Assembly (NCBI GenBank): GCA_016293865.1
Contig: JAEDDG010000005.1
Coordinates: 1-64,000 of the forward strand
Direction: 5' to 3'
Length of the DNA stretch: 64,000 bases
Source: Oscillospiraceae bacterium
GTDB taxonomy: Bacteria > Bacillota > Clostridia > Oscillospirales > Oscillospiraceae
Positions 1 to 7,628 of the stretch are shown piece by piece. A program made the position numbers and the translations under genes. Under the pieces are notes generated by a model that searched no databases, had not been told where the DNA came from, and saw nothing but the letters and a program-made list of their open reading frames with translations. Numbering within the stretch: position 1 is the stretch's first letter; each line of letters begins with the position of its first letter.

Positions 1-52
1 GATGACACTCCGGGTATGAACCGAATGCTCTAGCCAGCTGAGCTATGCCGCC
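1..52 (-). tRNA. tRNA-Met (CAT), 3' part cut off by window edge
   Basis: Read on the minus strand, the sequence starts with a 7-base acceptor arm (GGCGGCA), followed by TA and a D-arm with GCTC, then an anticodon stem TTCGG/CCGGA enclosing the loop TTCATAC, giving anticodon CAT. The variable loop and T-arm lie outside the window. The loop and a cloverleaf D-arm fit elongator tRNA-Met, but initiator or Ile-lysidine types cannot be excluded without the missing half. Confidence 0.85.
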
Positions 53-140
53 ATAACAGCGAATGTTATTTTACTTGATTTCCCCGCCGCTGTCAAGTGC
101 TTTTTCGAGTTTTTTCCAGTCGGGCAGATTTTTCTTCCGT

Positions 141-383
141 TCAGTCAACATCCACGCCCCAGTCGCGCATCATCTTGTTCAAAAGCTTCGTCAGCGCGAC
201 CGCGCCTTCACGGGAGATCAGCACGCTGGCAACCTCATCCACAAGCTGCGCGGAAACGTCCGTCATCGAGCCGTTTTTCATGGAAAAACTATGTTCCGTA
301 TATGCATGGGCAAAGGACAGCGCGATTTCCGATTTTGCCTTGTTATGGGTCACATTGAATGTATTGCAGAACACGGGCTTCAT
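141..383 (-). CDS. Small hypothetical protein, second gene of TSCPD operon
   Basis: An 80-residue protein I do not recognise with certainty. Its start overlaps the stop of the upstream TSCPD gene by four bases (ATGA), so the two are translationally coupled. The sequence has an N-terminal beta-rich half (CNTFNVTHNKAKSEIALSF) and a C-terminal helix ending in an acidic tail. The layout recalls small DUF3467-like proteins, but that is a weak impression. No signal peptide or membrane segment is visible. The gene ends about 90 bases before the tRNA-Met, with no clear hairpin terminator between. Confidence 0.7.
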   Translation of the reverse strand: MKPVFCNTFNVTHNKAKSEIALSFAHAYTEHSFSMKNGSMTDVSAQLVDEVASVLISREGAVALTKLLNKMMRDWGVDVD

Positions 384-646
384 GCTTTTTCCTCCTTTGC
401 ATGGGCAAGAGCCTTTTCCAGCGCTCTGGCCAGCTGATCCGGACAGGAAGTGGGCTTTCCGCCGCAGCGGATGCCGCGCAGCAGCGCGATCACTTCCTCC
501 GCCTTTTTCCCTTCCACCAGCCGGCAGATTCCCTGCAGATTCCCGTTGCAGCCGCCGACCACAGACACTTTCTTTACAATGCCGTTTTCAAGCTCAATAT
601 TCATTGCCCTGGAGCATACGCCCTGCGGATAATATGTCTCTGTCAT
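380..646 (-). CDS. TSCPD domain-containing protein
   Basis: An 88-residue protein with the four-cysteine TSCPD-family pattern: Cys near residue 11 (GVCSRAM), Cys in VVGGCNGNLQGIC, and the GIRCGGKPTSCPDQLARAL signature near the C-terminus. The domain also occurs at the C-terminus of some vitamin B12-dependent ribonucleotide reductases, and the free-standing form is common in Clostridia; its biochemical role is unknown. The cysteines suggest metal or cluster binding, which is inference. It is the first gene of a two-gene operon with a four-base overlap to the downstream hypothetical gene. Confidence 0.85.
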   Translation of the reverse strand: MTETYYPQGVCSRAMNIELENGIVKKVSVVGGCNGNLQGICRLVEGKKAEEVIALLRGIRCGGKPTSCPDQLARALEKALAHAKEEKA

Positions 647-726
647 ATTCCGATACCCTTCCTATCATTTGTCTGATCCGCCGCCGGTCACAGCCGTCCC
701 GGCAGGAGAATTGTATTTTCAGTTAT

Positions 727-755
727 AGTATACCTCATTTTTCGTCCGGCATCAA
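727..755 (-). promoter_or_regulatory. Sigma-A-like promoter of TSCPD operon
   Basis: On the minus strand TTGATG (750-755) and TATACT (727-732) are separated by 17 bases. It lies 80 bases before the TSCPD start codon. Confidence 0.6.
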
Positions 756-846
756 CTCATATTCTCTTCCGCGGCATTTCCGGACTTCCATCTGGTTCAA
801 AAAAAACGCCGGGCGCAGATGCAGATCTGAAAAACGCAAATATTCT

Positions 847-915
847 TTGCATTTTCAGCACATATGGGTTAATATGGAAACAACTGTCGGCCGGCATGCC
901 GATGCCGGCCGGCAG
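847..915 (+). promoter_or_regulatory. Promoter and 5' stem-loop of NahK-like gene
   Basis: TTGCAT (847-852) and TAATAT (870-875) are 17 bases apart. The predicted start of transcription is followed at once by a hairpin: arm 884-897, loop GCCG, arm 902-915, pairing 14 positions with one G-U. A stem-loop at the very 5' end could stabilise the transcript, or be an early terminator, although no U-run follows. Confidence 0.45.
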
Positions 916-999
916 TCAGGCATCGCCCTTTCCTGTCCGCCCCGCCGCAGCGGTCTGCAGGCGCCGGGCGGCATAAATCATCAAAAAGAGGTAATGGAC

Positions 1000-2103
1000 A
1001 TGTCACAAGCAGAAGAACGGCTCAGCCAGGCTCTGAACGCCTTTGACTTCGGCGGGCAGGTTGTCGGCGCCGAGCGCTACGGCTCCGGTCACATCAACGA
1101 CACGTTCTGCGTGCGCACGCAGGACGGCAGCGGCTTCTGCCGCCGGTTTATTCTTCAGCGGATCAGCTCTGCCGCATTTCACCATCCGGATCAGCTGATG
1201 GCGAACATCTCCGGTGTAACCGCTTATCTGGGACAGATCATCGCACAGGCCGGCGGCGACCCCGCGCGCGAGACTCTGTCTGTGCTTCCCACCCGGCAGG
1301 GCAAAAATTTCTTTACCGACAGCGAGGGCTGCGCATGGCGCGTCTACCCCTTCATTGAGGACACGCTCTGTCTGCAGTCCGCGGAAACGCCGGAGCTGTT
1401 CGCCGCCTCTGCGCGGGCGTTCGGGCGGTTTCAGCGCATGCTGAAGGATTATCCTGCGCAGACGCTCTATGAGACCATCCCCCGCTTTCACGACACGGAA
1501 AACCGGCTGGCCAATCTGAAGGCCGCCGCAGCGGCCGATCCGCTGAACCGTCTGGCAGACGTTCAGCCGGAGATGGACTTTATTCTGGCCAGAGAGGCCG
1601 ACTGCTCCGTCGCCCTGCAGGCTCTGCGGGACGGGAAGCTTCCGCTGCGCGTCACCCACAATGATACGAAGCTCAACAATGTGCTCATCGACCGGGAAAC
1701 CGGCCAGGGCATCTGCGTCATCGATCTGGATACTGTGATGCCGGGTCTTTCCATCAATGATTTCGGCGATTCCATCCGTTTCGGTGCAAATCACTGTGCC
1801 GAGGACGAGCAGGATCTGAGCAAGGTGAATTTCGATCTGGAGCTGTATAAAATCTATACAGAAGGATTCCTGGAGGGCGCCGGCGGCGCGCTGACCGACG
1901 AGGAACTGAAATATCTTCCCTGGGGCGCCAAACTCATGACGCTGGAATGCGGCATGCGTTTTCTGACAGACCATCTGGAGGGCGACCACTATTTCCATAT
2001 CCAGCGGGAGGGCCAGAATCTGGACCGCTGCCGCACGCAGCTGAAGCTGGTTGCAGATATGGAGCGCTGCTGGGACGCCATGTCCGCCGCGGCAATTTCC
2101 TGA
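1000..2103 (+). CDS. NahK-like sugar kinase (APH phosphotransferase family)
   Basis: A 367-residue cytosolic kinase of the aminoglycoside/choline phosphotransferase fold. The catalytic loop reads VTHNDTKLNNVLID and the metal-binding segment VIDLDTVMPGL is followed by NDFGDSIRFGAN, the arrangement found in N-acetylhexosamine 1-kinase (NahK) relatives. An N-terminal GSGHINDTF stretch corresponds to the nucleotide-binding loop. The start at 1000 is preferred over 994 because GAGG at 988-991 is then eight bases away. It stands alone, unlike its paralogue at 56514-57587, which follows a nucleotidyltransferase. The reaction is probably ATP-dependent anomeric phosphorylation of a (N-acetyl)hexosamine; substrate is inference. 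Confidence 0.8.
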   Translation: MSQAEERLSQALNAFDFGGQVVGAERYGSGHINDTFCVRTQDGSGFCRRFILQRISSAAFHHPDQLMANISGVTAYLGQIIAQAGGDPARETLSVLPTRQGKNFFTDSEGCAWRVYPFIEDTLCLQSAETPELFAASARAFGRFQRMLKDYPAQTLYETIPRFHDTENRLANLKAAAAADPLNRLADVQPEMDFILAREADCSVALQALRDGKLPLRVTHNDTKLNNVLIDRETGQGICVIDLDTVMPGLSINDFGDSIRFGANHCAEDEQDLSKVNFDLELYKIYTEGFLEGAGGALTDEELKYLPWGAKLMTLECGMRFLTDHLEGDHYFHIQREGQNLDRCRTQLKLVADMERCWDAMSAAAIS

Positions 2104-2131
2104 CCGGTTCCGACAACTGAACAGGCACTGA

Positions 2132-2167
2132 CAGAGCGGACATGCCGGACCCGGCATGTCCGCTCTG
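2132..2167 (+). terminator. Strong hairpin after NahK-like gene
   Basis: A perfect 17-bp stem (arms 2132-2148 and 2151-2167) closes on a two-base spacer. There is only a short T-pair after it, so termination may be partial and feed spoIIP. Confidence 0.55.
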
Positions 2168-2198
2168 CTTCACCGATCCCGGACACGCCGCAGGGCAG

Positions 2199-2227
2199 GC
2201 ATAATGGACAGCCTGCGGGCATATATA
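2199..2227 (+). promoter_or_regulatory. Candidate sigma-E promoter of spoIIP
   Basis: GCATAAT (2199-2205) and CATATATA (2220-2227) are 14 bases apart. They match six of seven and six of eight positions of the Bacillus sigma-E consensus as I know it. spoIIP is a mother-cell gene in Bacillus, so the fit is biologically sensible. The predicted start lies about 20 bases before the ATG at 2255. Confidence 0.5.
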
Positions 2228-2254
2228 TCCATCATGGATATGGAGGCGAGTCCG

Positions 2255-3433
2255 ATGGTCAGTTATGAGCAGAAACATGGCAGGCATCCGCGCAGAGTTG
2301 GCGGTATTGTAAAAAGGCTGGCTCTTCTGGCTGCTGCATTTGCGGTCATCAGGCTGCTGATCAGCGCGGGCGCAGGCGAAGCGCTGGAACAGCTCTTCAG
2401 CACGGCCGCAGCCGGCGGGACGCTTGCCGGCCTTCTGGTGCGCGCAGAAACGCAAAGCACGGATTTAACCTGGGCAGACGCAGGCACAGCATCGCTTCTG
2501 TCCGAGTCAGCCATACTGCGGCAGGCCGAAGCCGAACTGTCCGAACCTGAACCAGACAGCCGGATACCGCAGGCCGCCGCGGACGAGCCTGTGCAGAATC
2601 ATGCAGACAACCGCACTCAGCTGCCAGTTCTGTCCGTCCCCTCCGGAGAGGGCGCCGGAGGCACACCGCCCGCGGACTACGCGGCGCTCCCCTATACGCT
2701 CTCTGCAGATCTGGTGGAGCTTTACAACAAAACAGAGTACACCATTGACACGGCCGCACTGCTCGGCGAGCCGCTGCATCTGGCCCCTGTCGGAGATGGG
2801 CCGCAGGTCCTGATCATTCATACCCACGGGAGCGAGGCATACGCCCAGTCCGACGGCGACGCCTATACGTCATCCGACCCCATGCGCACCGAGGACAAAA
2901 CCCATAACATGATCCGCGTGGGGACAGAGCTGGCCCAGCGGCTGGAGGCCAGCGGCATCTGCGTCATTCATGACACGGAGCTTTACGACTACCCCAGCTA
3001 TACCGGCTCCTATTCAAGGACGCTGGATGCCATCGAGAGCTATCTTGCCCAGTACCCCACAATCAATGTGGTCATTGACCTGCACCGGGACGCCGTGGAC
3101 GAACTGACCTACAAAACCATCGCCACTGTGGACGGCGCGTCCAGCGCGCAGGTCATGATGGTGGTCGGCACAAATTTTTCCGGTCTGGAGCATGGGAACT
3201 GGCATGAAAACCTGAAGTTGGCCATGCATCTTCAGTGCGCAATGCTGACGCGCTATCCCGGCCTTGCGCGCCCGATCACCATCTCCCAGTACCGCTACAA
3301 TCAGCACGCCACCACAGGCTCCCTGATTGTGGAAATCGGGTACAGCGGCAATACCCTCAGCGAGGCACTGACAGCCGCGCGCGGCTTTTCCGACGCGCTC
3401 AGCGACGTTCTGCTGTCTCAGACAGACGGTTGA
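2255..3433 (+). CDS. spoIIP: Stage II sporulation protein P
   Basis: A 392-residue SpoIIP, the amidase/endopeptidase that works with SpoIID and SpoIIM in septal peptidoglycan thinning and engulfment during sporulation. A single membrane segment (about residues 18-36, LALLAAAFAVIRLLI) follows a basic N-terminus, then a low-complexity acidic linker of about 130 residues, then the catalytic domain with LIIHTHGSEAY (zinc His and Glu), NMIRVGTELAQRL and VVIDLHRDAV. The ATG at 2255 is chosen because GGAGG at 2242-2246 is eight bases upstream; longer forms lack a ribosome binding site. The gene faces clpC, with a hairpin cluster between them. Confidence 0.93.
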   Translation: MVSYEQKHGRHPRRVGGIVKRLALLAAAFAVIRLLISAGAGEALEQLFSTAAAGGTLAGLLVRAETQSTDLTWADAGTASLLSESAILRQAEAELSEPEPDSRIPQAAADEPVQNHADNRTQLPVLSVPSGEGAGGTPPADYAALPYTLSADLVELYNKTEYTIDTAALLGEPLHLAPVGDGPQVLIIHTHGSEAYAQSDGDAYTSSDPMRTEDKTHNMIRVGTELAQRLEASGICVIHDTELYDYPSYTGSYSRTLDAIESYLAQYPTINVVIDLHRDAVDELTYKTIATVDGASSAQVMMVVGTNFSGLEHGNWHENLKLAMHLQCAMLTRYPGLARPITISQYRYNQHATTGSLIVEIGYSGNTLSEALTAARGFSDALSDVLLSQTDG

Positions 3434-3451
3434 ATGCAGTTTGCAGCAAAC

Positions 3452-3484
3452 AAAAAACGCGCCGCAGCATACGCTGCAGCGCGT
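3452..3484 (-). terminator. Terminator of clpC operon (palindrome copy A)
   Basis: The 29-base palindrome at 3456-3484 (ACGCGC and GCAGC pairing with GCTGC and GCGCGT) is preceded on the plus strand by six A residues, so on the minus strand it is a hairpin followed by a U-run. This suits the leftward clpC operon, though clpC ends 214 bases earlier. Confidence 0.6.
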
Positions 3485-3678
3485 CTCAGGCTGCTGATAA
3501 ACGATGAATAAGTGCTGCGGGTCTGAGCAGCGGGGAATATGTGCAAGGGGTTAAGACCCCTTGCGCGTTCAATCAAACAGGTTTTTCGAACTTCCAGTAG
3601 TTCGAAAAACCGCATACAGCGTGTCGAAAAACTATTTTCGACACGCTGAAACGCGCCGCAGCATACGCTGCAGCGCGT
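3456..3678. repeat. Cluster of five hairpins including a duplicated 29-base palindrome
   Basis: The gap between convergent spoIIP and clpC holds: palindrome copy A (3456-3484); a 9-bp hairpin (3543-3551/3556-3564); a 12-bp hairpin (3581-3592/3599-3610) with arms containing TTTTTCGAAC; a 14-bp hairpin (3617-3630/3635-3648) with arms containing GTGTCGAAAA; and palindrome copy B (3650-3678), identical to copy A over 29 bases. The outer copies act as terminators for opposite strands. No gene is seen here. Confidence 0.75.
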
Positions 3679-3683
3679 TTTTG
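3650..3683 (+). terminator. Terminator of spoIIP (palindrome copy B)
   Basis: The second copy of the 29-base palindrome is directly followed by TTTTT on the plus strand, so it can end transcripts from spoIIP. Confidence 0.6.
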
Positions 3684-3697
3684 TCTGAAGCAAGCGG

Positions 3698-6160
3698 TTA
3701 TTCGCGGCTCTCTTCGGCCTTCCGGACAACGATCTCGCCGTTCTCGGCAGTCGCCGCCAGCTTGTCGCCGCCTTTGGCTTTGCCGTCCAGAATCAGCTCA
3801 GCGGCGCTGTCCTCGACAGTGCTCTGAATGGCTCTGCGCAGCGGCCGCGCACCGTAGACCGGGTCAAAGCCCTTGTCCGCCAGCACATTCAGCGCGGAAT
3901 CGTCCACAGTAAGCTCTATGCCCAGATCCTGCATTCTGGCCTTGACGGTCATCAGCATGTTTTCGGCAATCATGCGGATGTTGTCGCGGGTCAGCTGATG
4001 GAAGACGATGATGTCGTCAATCCGGTTCAGGAACTCCGGCCTGAAGGTCTTTTTCAGATCCTCCATGACAGAAGCTCTGATCCGCTCATAGCTGGCCTCT
4101 TCCGCGTCTCCGCCGCCGGAGAAGCCCAGCTGCGTGCGCTTGTCCGTGATATTCCTGGCGCCCACATTGGAGGTCATCACGATGACCGTGTTCTTGAAGT
4201 CCACATGCCTGCCCTGGGAATCGGTCAGGCGGCCGTCGTCCAGAATCTGAAGCATGATGTTGAACACATCCTCATGGGCCTTTTCAATCTCATCAAAGAG
4301 AATAACGGAATATGGCTTGCGGCGCACTTTTTCCGTGAGCTGACCGCCCTCGTCGTAGCCGACATATCCCGGAGGCGAACCGATCAGCTTGGAAACGGTG
4401 TGCTTTTCCATAAATTCGGACATATCCACCCGGATCATGGCGTTTTCGTCGCCGAACAGCGCCTCAGCCAGCGCCTTGCACAGCTCCGTCTTGCCGACGC
4501 CTGTGGGGCCCAGGAACAGGAACGAACCGATGGGCCGCTTCGGATCCTTCAGGCCCACACGGCCGCGGCGGATGGCCTTGGACACAGCTTTGACCGCCTC
4601 GTCCTGGCCGATCACACGCTTGTGCAGGATCTCCTCCATACGCATCAGCCGCTGGCTTTCGTCCTCGGTGAGATTCGTCACCGGCACGCCCGTCCAGCCG
4701 GAAACCACCTGGGCGATATCCTCCGGCGTCACGCAGCGGGTTGCGCCCGCGTTGCCGGTATCCCACTGGCTGCGGAGCTTTTCAAGCTCAGCCCGTTTTT
4801 CCTTCTCCTGATCGCGCAGCTTCGCCGCTTTTTCAAAGTCCTGGTTCTGCACTGCGGACTCCTTCTCGGCGTTCAGGGCGTTGACCTCGCTCTCCAGCGC
4901 CTTCAGGTCCGGCGGCAGGCGCAGCGTCTCCATACGCACCCGGGAGGCCGCCTCATCAATCAGGTCAATGGCCTTGTCCGGCAGATACCGGTCATTGATA
5001 TACCGGTTGGACATGGCCACGGCCGCCACAATGGCCTCGTCAGAGATTTTCAGCTTGTGATGCGCCTCATACTTGTCCCGCAGACCGTTCAGAATCTGAA
5101 TGGATTCAGTCGGCGTGGGTTCATTCACCGTGACCGGCTGGAAACGGCGCTCCAGCGCCGCGTCCTTTTCAATATATTTGCGGTACTCATTCAGCGTCGT
5201 GGCGCCGATAATCTGGATCTCGCCCCGTCCGAGCGCGGGCTTGATGATATTGGCCGCGTCAATGGCGCCTTCCGCAGCGCCTGCGCCGATGATGGTATGC
5301 AGTTCATCGATGAACAGCACCACATCCTTGGCCTTTTTCACCTCGTCAATGGCATTTTTGATCCGCTCTTCAAAGTCGCCGCGATACTTTGTTCCGGCCA
5401 CCATACCGGTCAGGTCCAGGGAGACCACACGCTTGCCGCGCAGATTCTCCGGCACGTCGCCGGATACCACGCGCTGCGCCAGCCCCTCGGCCACGGCCGT
5501 CTTGCCGACGCCCGGCTCACCGATGAGCACCGGGTTGTTCTTTGTCCTGCGGGACAGAATCTGAACCACACGCTGAATCTCATTTTCACGGCCGATAACC
5601 GGATCCAGTTCGCCCTTGCGGGCAGCCTGCGTCAGATCACGGCTGAACTGATCAAGCGTTTTCGTCTCCGCACGCTTGCCGGTGCGCTCGCTGCCGGCAG
5701 AAACCGTCTGGCGGAATTCTCCCGTACCCAGAAGATCAATCACCGACGTATACAGCTTGTTTGGATCTGCGCCGGCGGCAACAATGATCTTGGACGCCAT
5801 GCTGTCGTACTCACGGAGAATGCCCATCAGCAGATGCTCCGTGCCCACATAACTGTGGCCCAGCCGGCCGGCCTCCGCCACAGCCATCTCAATCACGCGC
5901 TTGGCGCGCGGCGTCAGCCCCTGCGCCGTTGTCTCTCCGCTCTCGCCTCTGCCTACATACTTCTCCACGAGCTGGAGCAGCAGATCGCTGGTCAATCCTG
6001 CCTCACGCAGAACGCGCTCCGCCGCTCCGCTCTCTCCCCTGGAAATACCGAGGAGTATATGTTCACTGCCCACATAGCCATGGCCGAGCTCTGCCGCAGC
6101 CTCCTGAGCAAGAGTCAACGCCGTTTTTGCCTGTTCGGTAAATCTGTCTTCAAATCTCAT
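3698..6160 (-). CDS. clpC: ATP-dependent Clp protease ATP-binding subunit ClpC
   Basis: An 820-residue Hsp100 unfoldase that feeds substrates to ClpP. The order of domains is clear: duplicated Clp_N repeats (first about 150 residues), AAA module 1 with Walker A GEPGVGKTAV and Walker B VVLFIDELHT, a coiled middle section containing a UVR-like motif (QNQDFEKAAKLRDQEKEKRAEL), AAA module 2 with GPTGVGKTEL and VILFDEIEKAH, the GSPPGYVGYDEGG pore region, and the D2-small domain. The ATG at 6160 has GGAGG eight bases upstream; a GTG nine bases earlier sits on that site. It is the last gene of ctsR-mcsA-clpC; the mcsB usually found before clpC is missing. Confidence 0.97.
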   Translation of the reverse strand: MRFEDRFTEQAKTALTLAQEAAAELGHGYVGSEHILLGISRGESGAAERVLREAGLTSDLLLQLVEKYVGRGESGETTAQGLTPRAKRVIEMAVAEAGRLGHSYVGTEHLLMGILREYDSMASKIIVAAGADPNKLYTSVIDLLGTGEFRQTVSAGSERTGKRAETKTLDQFSRDLTQAARKGELDPVIGRENEIQRVVQILSRRTKNNPVLIGEPGVGKTAVAEGLAQRVVSGDVPENLRGKRVVSLDLTGMVAGTKYRGDFEERIKNAIDEVKKAKDVVLFIDELHTIIGAGAAEGAIDAANIIKPALGRGEIQIIGATTLNEYRKYIEKDAALERRFQPVTVNEPTPTESIQILNGLRDKYEAHHKLKISDEAIVAAVAMSNRYINDRYLPDKAIDLIDEAASRVRMETLRLPPDLKALESEVNALNAEKESAVQNQDFEKAAKLRDQEKEKRAELEKLRSQWDTGNAGATRCVTPEDIAQVVSGWTGVPVTNLTEDESQRLMRMEEILHKRVIGQDEAVKAVSKAIRRGRVGLKDPKRPIGSFLFLGPTGVGKTELCKALAEALFGDENAMIRVDMSEFMEKHTVSKLIGSPPGYVGYDEGGQLTEKVRRKPYSVILFDEIEKAHEDVFNIMLQILDDGRLTDSQGRHVDFKNTVIVMTSNVGARNITDKRTQLGFSGGGDAEEASYERIRASVMEDLKKTFRPEFLNRIDDIIVFHQLTRDNIRMIAENMLMTVKARMQDLGIELTVDDSALNVLADKGFDPVYGARPLRRAIQSTVEDSAAELILDGKAKGGDKLAATAENGEIVVRKAEESRE

Positions 6161-6220
6161 GGTTAACACCTCCGCAAAAGCCGGGGGACGAATCGCAGCG
6201 GTCCGTCCCCCATGTCCGGA

Positions 6221-6664
6221 TTACTTTTCCAACGCACGGATCTGGTCGCGCAGCTCTGCGGCCTTTTCGTACTGTTCGTTCTCCACGGCAGTTTTGATCT
6301 GCTCGCGCAGCATGTTGATCTGCCGCTGTCTGGACATCTCCGGGTCAGCTCCGGCTGCCGCCGGTTCCGCTGCCGCAGGTGCCGCAGCCGCCGGTCCGTC
6401 CATCGTCAGCTGGAAATGGGGCATCACCAGAGTCGGCGCGCCGAAGAAGCTGCCGAAGCTGGGCATGCTCAGCCGTCCGAAGCCGTCGCCCCAGAAGCTG
6501 TTCCACATCTGATCAAACATTCTGCCGGCATTGGCAAAGACATTGTCCTTGCCCTCCAGCTCTGCAGCGCACTGATCGCACAGGTGCTGCTCAGTCACTT
6601 TGCCGTTCACATTGGACATATAATGATAATTTGCAATTCTCTTGCCGCATTTTTCGCACTTCAT
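6221..6664 (-). CDS. mcsA: McsA-like zinc-finger/UVR protein, short form
   Basis: A 147-residue McsA homologue. In Bacillus, McsA activates the arginine kinase McsB and modulates CtsR. The N-terminus has CEKC (residues 3-6) and CDQC, a single pair of CxxC motifs, whereas Bacillus McsA has more. An Ala/Pro-rich linker (GPAAAAPAAAEPAAAG) leads to a C-terminal UVR motif (EQYEKAAELRDQIRAL). The ATG at 6664 is preceded by AGGAGG at an eight-base distance. It lies between ctsR and clpC with short gaps, as expected for the class III heat-shock operon, but no mcsB follows, so its partner is unclear. Confidence 0.88.
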   Translation of the reverse strand: MKCEKCGKRIANYHYMSNVNGKVTEQHLCDQCAAELEGKDNVFANAGRMFDQMWNSFWGDGFGRLSMPSFGSFFGAPTLVMPHFQLTMDGPAAAAPAAAEPAAAGADPEMSRQRQINMLREQIKTAVENEQYEKAAELRDQIRALEK

Positions 6665-6690
6665 AATGTTTTCCTCCTCGTTCAAACCGT

Positions 6691-7137
6691 TTACAATGTA
6701 TTGACCAACATCTGTTTCAGAATTGCGGCGCGCACTGTGTCGCGCTGCACAGGCTCCACCGGCCGCAGCGCCGCGCCGCCTGTGGCGGCCAGCATCAGCC
6801 GGGCCTCCTGTTCGCTGACGGCTCCTCCGGCCAGCAGATTGGAAATCAGCGCCGTGGCTGTATTGGCATCCACCGCGTCTCCAATGGCATTGACCGTGTG
6901 CATCACCAGCTGTTTGGGATCCATCCGCACCCTGCGGATCCGGATATAGCCGCCGCCGCCGCGCCGGCTCTCAACGATGTAGCCGCGCTCCGGCGAAAAC
7001 CGGGTGGAGATCACATAATTGATCTGGCTGGGCACGCAGTTGAAGCGGTTTGCAAGCTCGCTGCGCTGCAGCTCCGCTGTTCCGTCCTCCCGCAGAGTCT
7101 CATTGATAAATCCCGCAATCACATCGCTGATCCCCAT
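6691..7137 (-). CDS. ctsR: Transcriptional repressor of class III stress genes CtsR
   Basis: A 148-residue CtsR. The N-terminal winged helix-turn-helix with CVPSQINYVISTRFSPERGYIVESRRGGGGYIRI is the highly conserved DNA-binding region, and the glycine-rich loop is the temperature-sensing wing described in Bacillus. The ATG at 7137 gives the family start MGISDVI; an upstream ATG at 7155 lacks a ribosome binding site. Two tandem operator arrays upstream (7162-7184 and 7225-7247) indicate autoregulation. It is first in the operon with mcsA and clpC. Confidence 0.95.
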   Translation of the reverse strand: MGISDVIAGFINETLREDGTAELQRSELANRFNCVPSQINYVISTRFSPERGYIVESRRGGGGYIRIRRVRMDPKQLVMHTVNAIGDAVDANTATALISNLLAGGAVSEQEARLMLAATGGAALRPVEPVQRDTVRAAILKQMLVNTL

Positions 7138-7161
7138 ATTTGACCACTTCCTCATCTATTG

Positions 7162-7184
7162 TTTGACTTTGACTTTCTTTGATC
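7162..7184 (-). promoter_or_regulatory. CtsR operator, proximal
   Basis: On the minus strand GATCAAA, GAA, AGTCAAA, GTCAAA run in tandem, matching the CtsR heptad consensus (A/G)GTCAAA-N3-(A/G)GTCAAA with one change and an extra third half-site. It lies 25 bases from the ctsR start codon. Confidence 0.85.
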
Positions 7185-7224
7185 TTGTGATCATAGAATA
7201 CAACACCGGCATCAATTATGCAAT

Positions 7225-7247
7225 TTTGACTTTGACTTTCTTTGACC
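7225..7247 (-). promoter_or_regulatory. CtsR operator, distal
   Basis: On the minus strand GGTCAAA-GAA-AGTCAAA is a perfect CtsR box, again followed by a third GTCAAA. The spacing to the proximal site is 63 bases, six helical turns. Confidence 0.9.
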
Positions 7248-7545
7248 ATTGCGGAGCCATTAAATTCATTTAGCTCCTGATCTCTCTTGTTTTCTCACTC
7301 GTTTTAGTTTTTTCTTGATTTTTTAATTTTTCTGACTTTTGGCCGCTGCCGGCACTGCGCCGCAGATGCTCCGTTGAGCTGGGCACACGGTTCATATCCG
7401 GGCACTCGCTTCCATTTGCCGCAAAAAACACTGCTTTTCTCCTTTCACCGGGCAATTCCGTACAAACATTATTGCATATTCAGTCAGATTTCATGCGCAG
7501 CACGCAAAGAAAACAAAAAAAATCCAGATTGGATAAAAATACTCT

Positions 7546-7573
7546 TTTACTTTTTCGAAATTCATGTTACAAT
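7546..7573 (+). promoter_or_regulatory. Promoter of ferredoxin gene
   Basis: TTTACT (7546-7551) and TACAAT (7568-7573) are 16 bases apart, in an AT-rich stretch 56 bases before the start codon. Confidence 0.6.
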
Positions 7574-7628
7574 TCATGCATATTCAATATTGCTGATTGC
7601 AATGCCAAATATCAAGGAGGTACATATC

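Larger units (their letters stand above)
647..999. other. Intergenic region with divergent promoters
   Basis: This 353-base gap separates the leftward TSCPD operon from the rightward NahK-like gene. It holds a minus-strand promoter (727-755), a plus-strand promoter (847-875) and a 14-bp hairpin (884-915). I see no gene in it. Open frames running in from the left on the plus strand are GC-driven and have no ribosome binding site. Confidence 0.6.
7138..7628. other. Divergent regulatory region between ctsR and ferredoxin
   Basis: This gap of about 490 bases is AT-richer than its surroundings. It carries two CtsR operators on the left and the ferredoxin promoter at 7546-7573 on the right. The middle (about 7260-7500) shows no gene, hairpin terminator or motif I recognise. 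Confidence 0.6.

Noticed and set aside
97..999. In-frame N-terminal extension of the NahK-like gene
   Set aside because: The open frame runs back to position 97, but the family N-terminus and the ribosome binding site place the start at 1000, and the extension overlaps two minus-strand genes.
3998..6166. 722-residue open frame antisense to clpC
   Set aside because: It mirrors the clpC coding frame; high GC in codon position three removes stops on the opposite strand. It has no ribosome binding site and no recognisable family.
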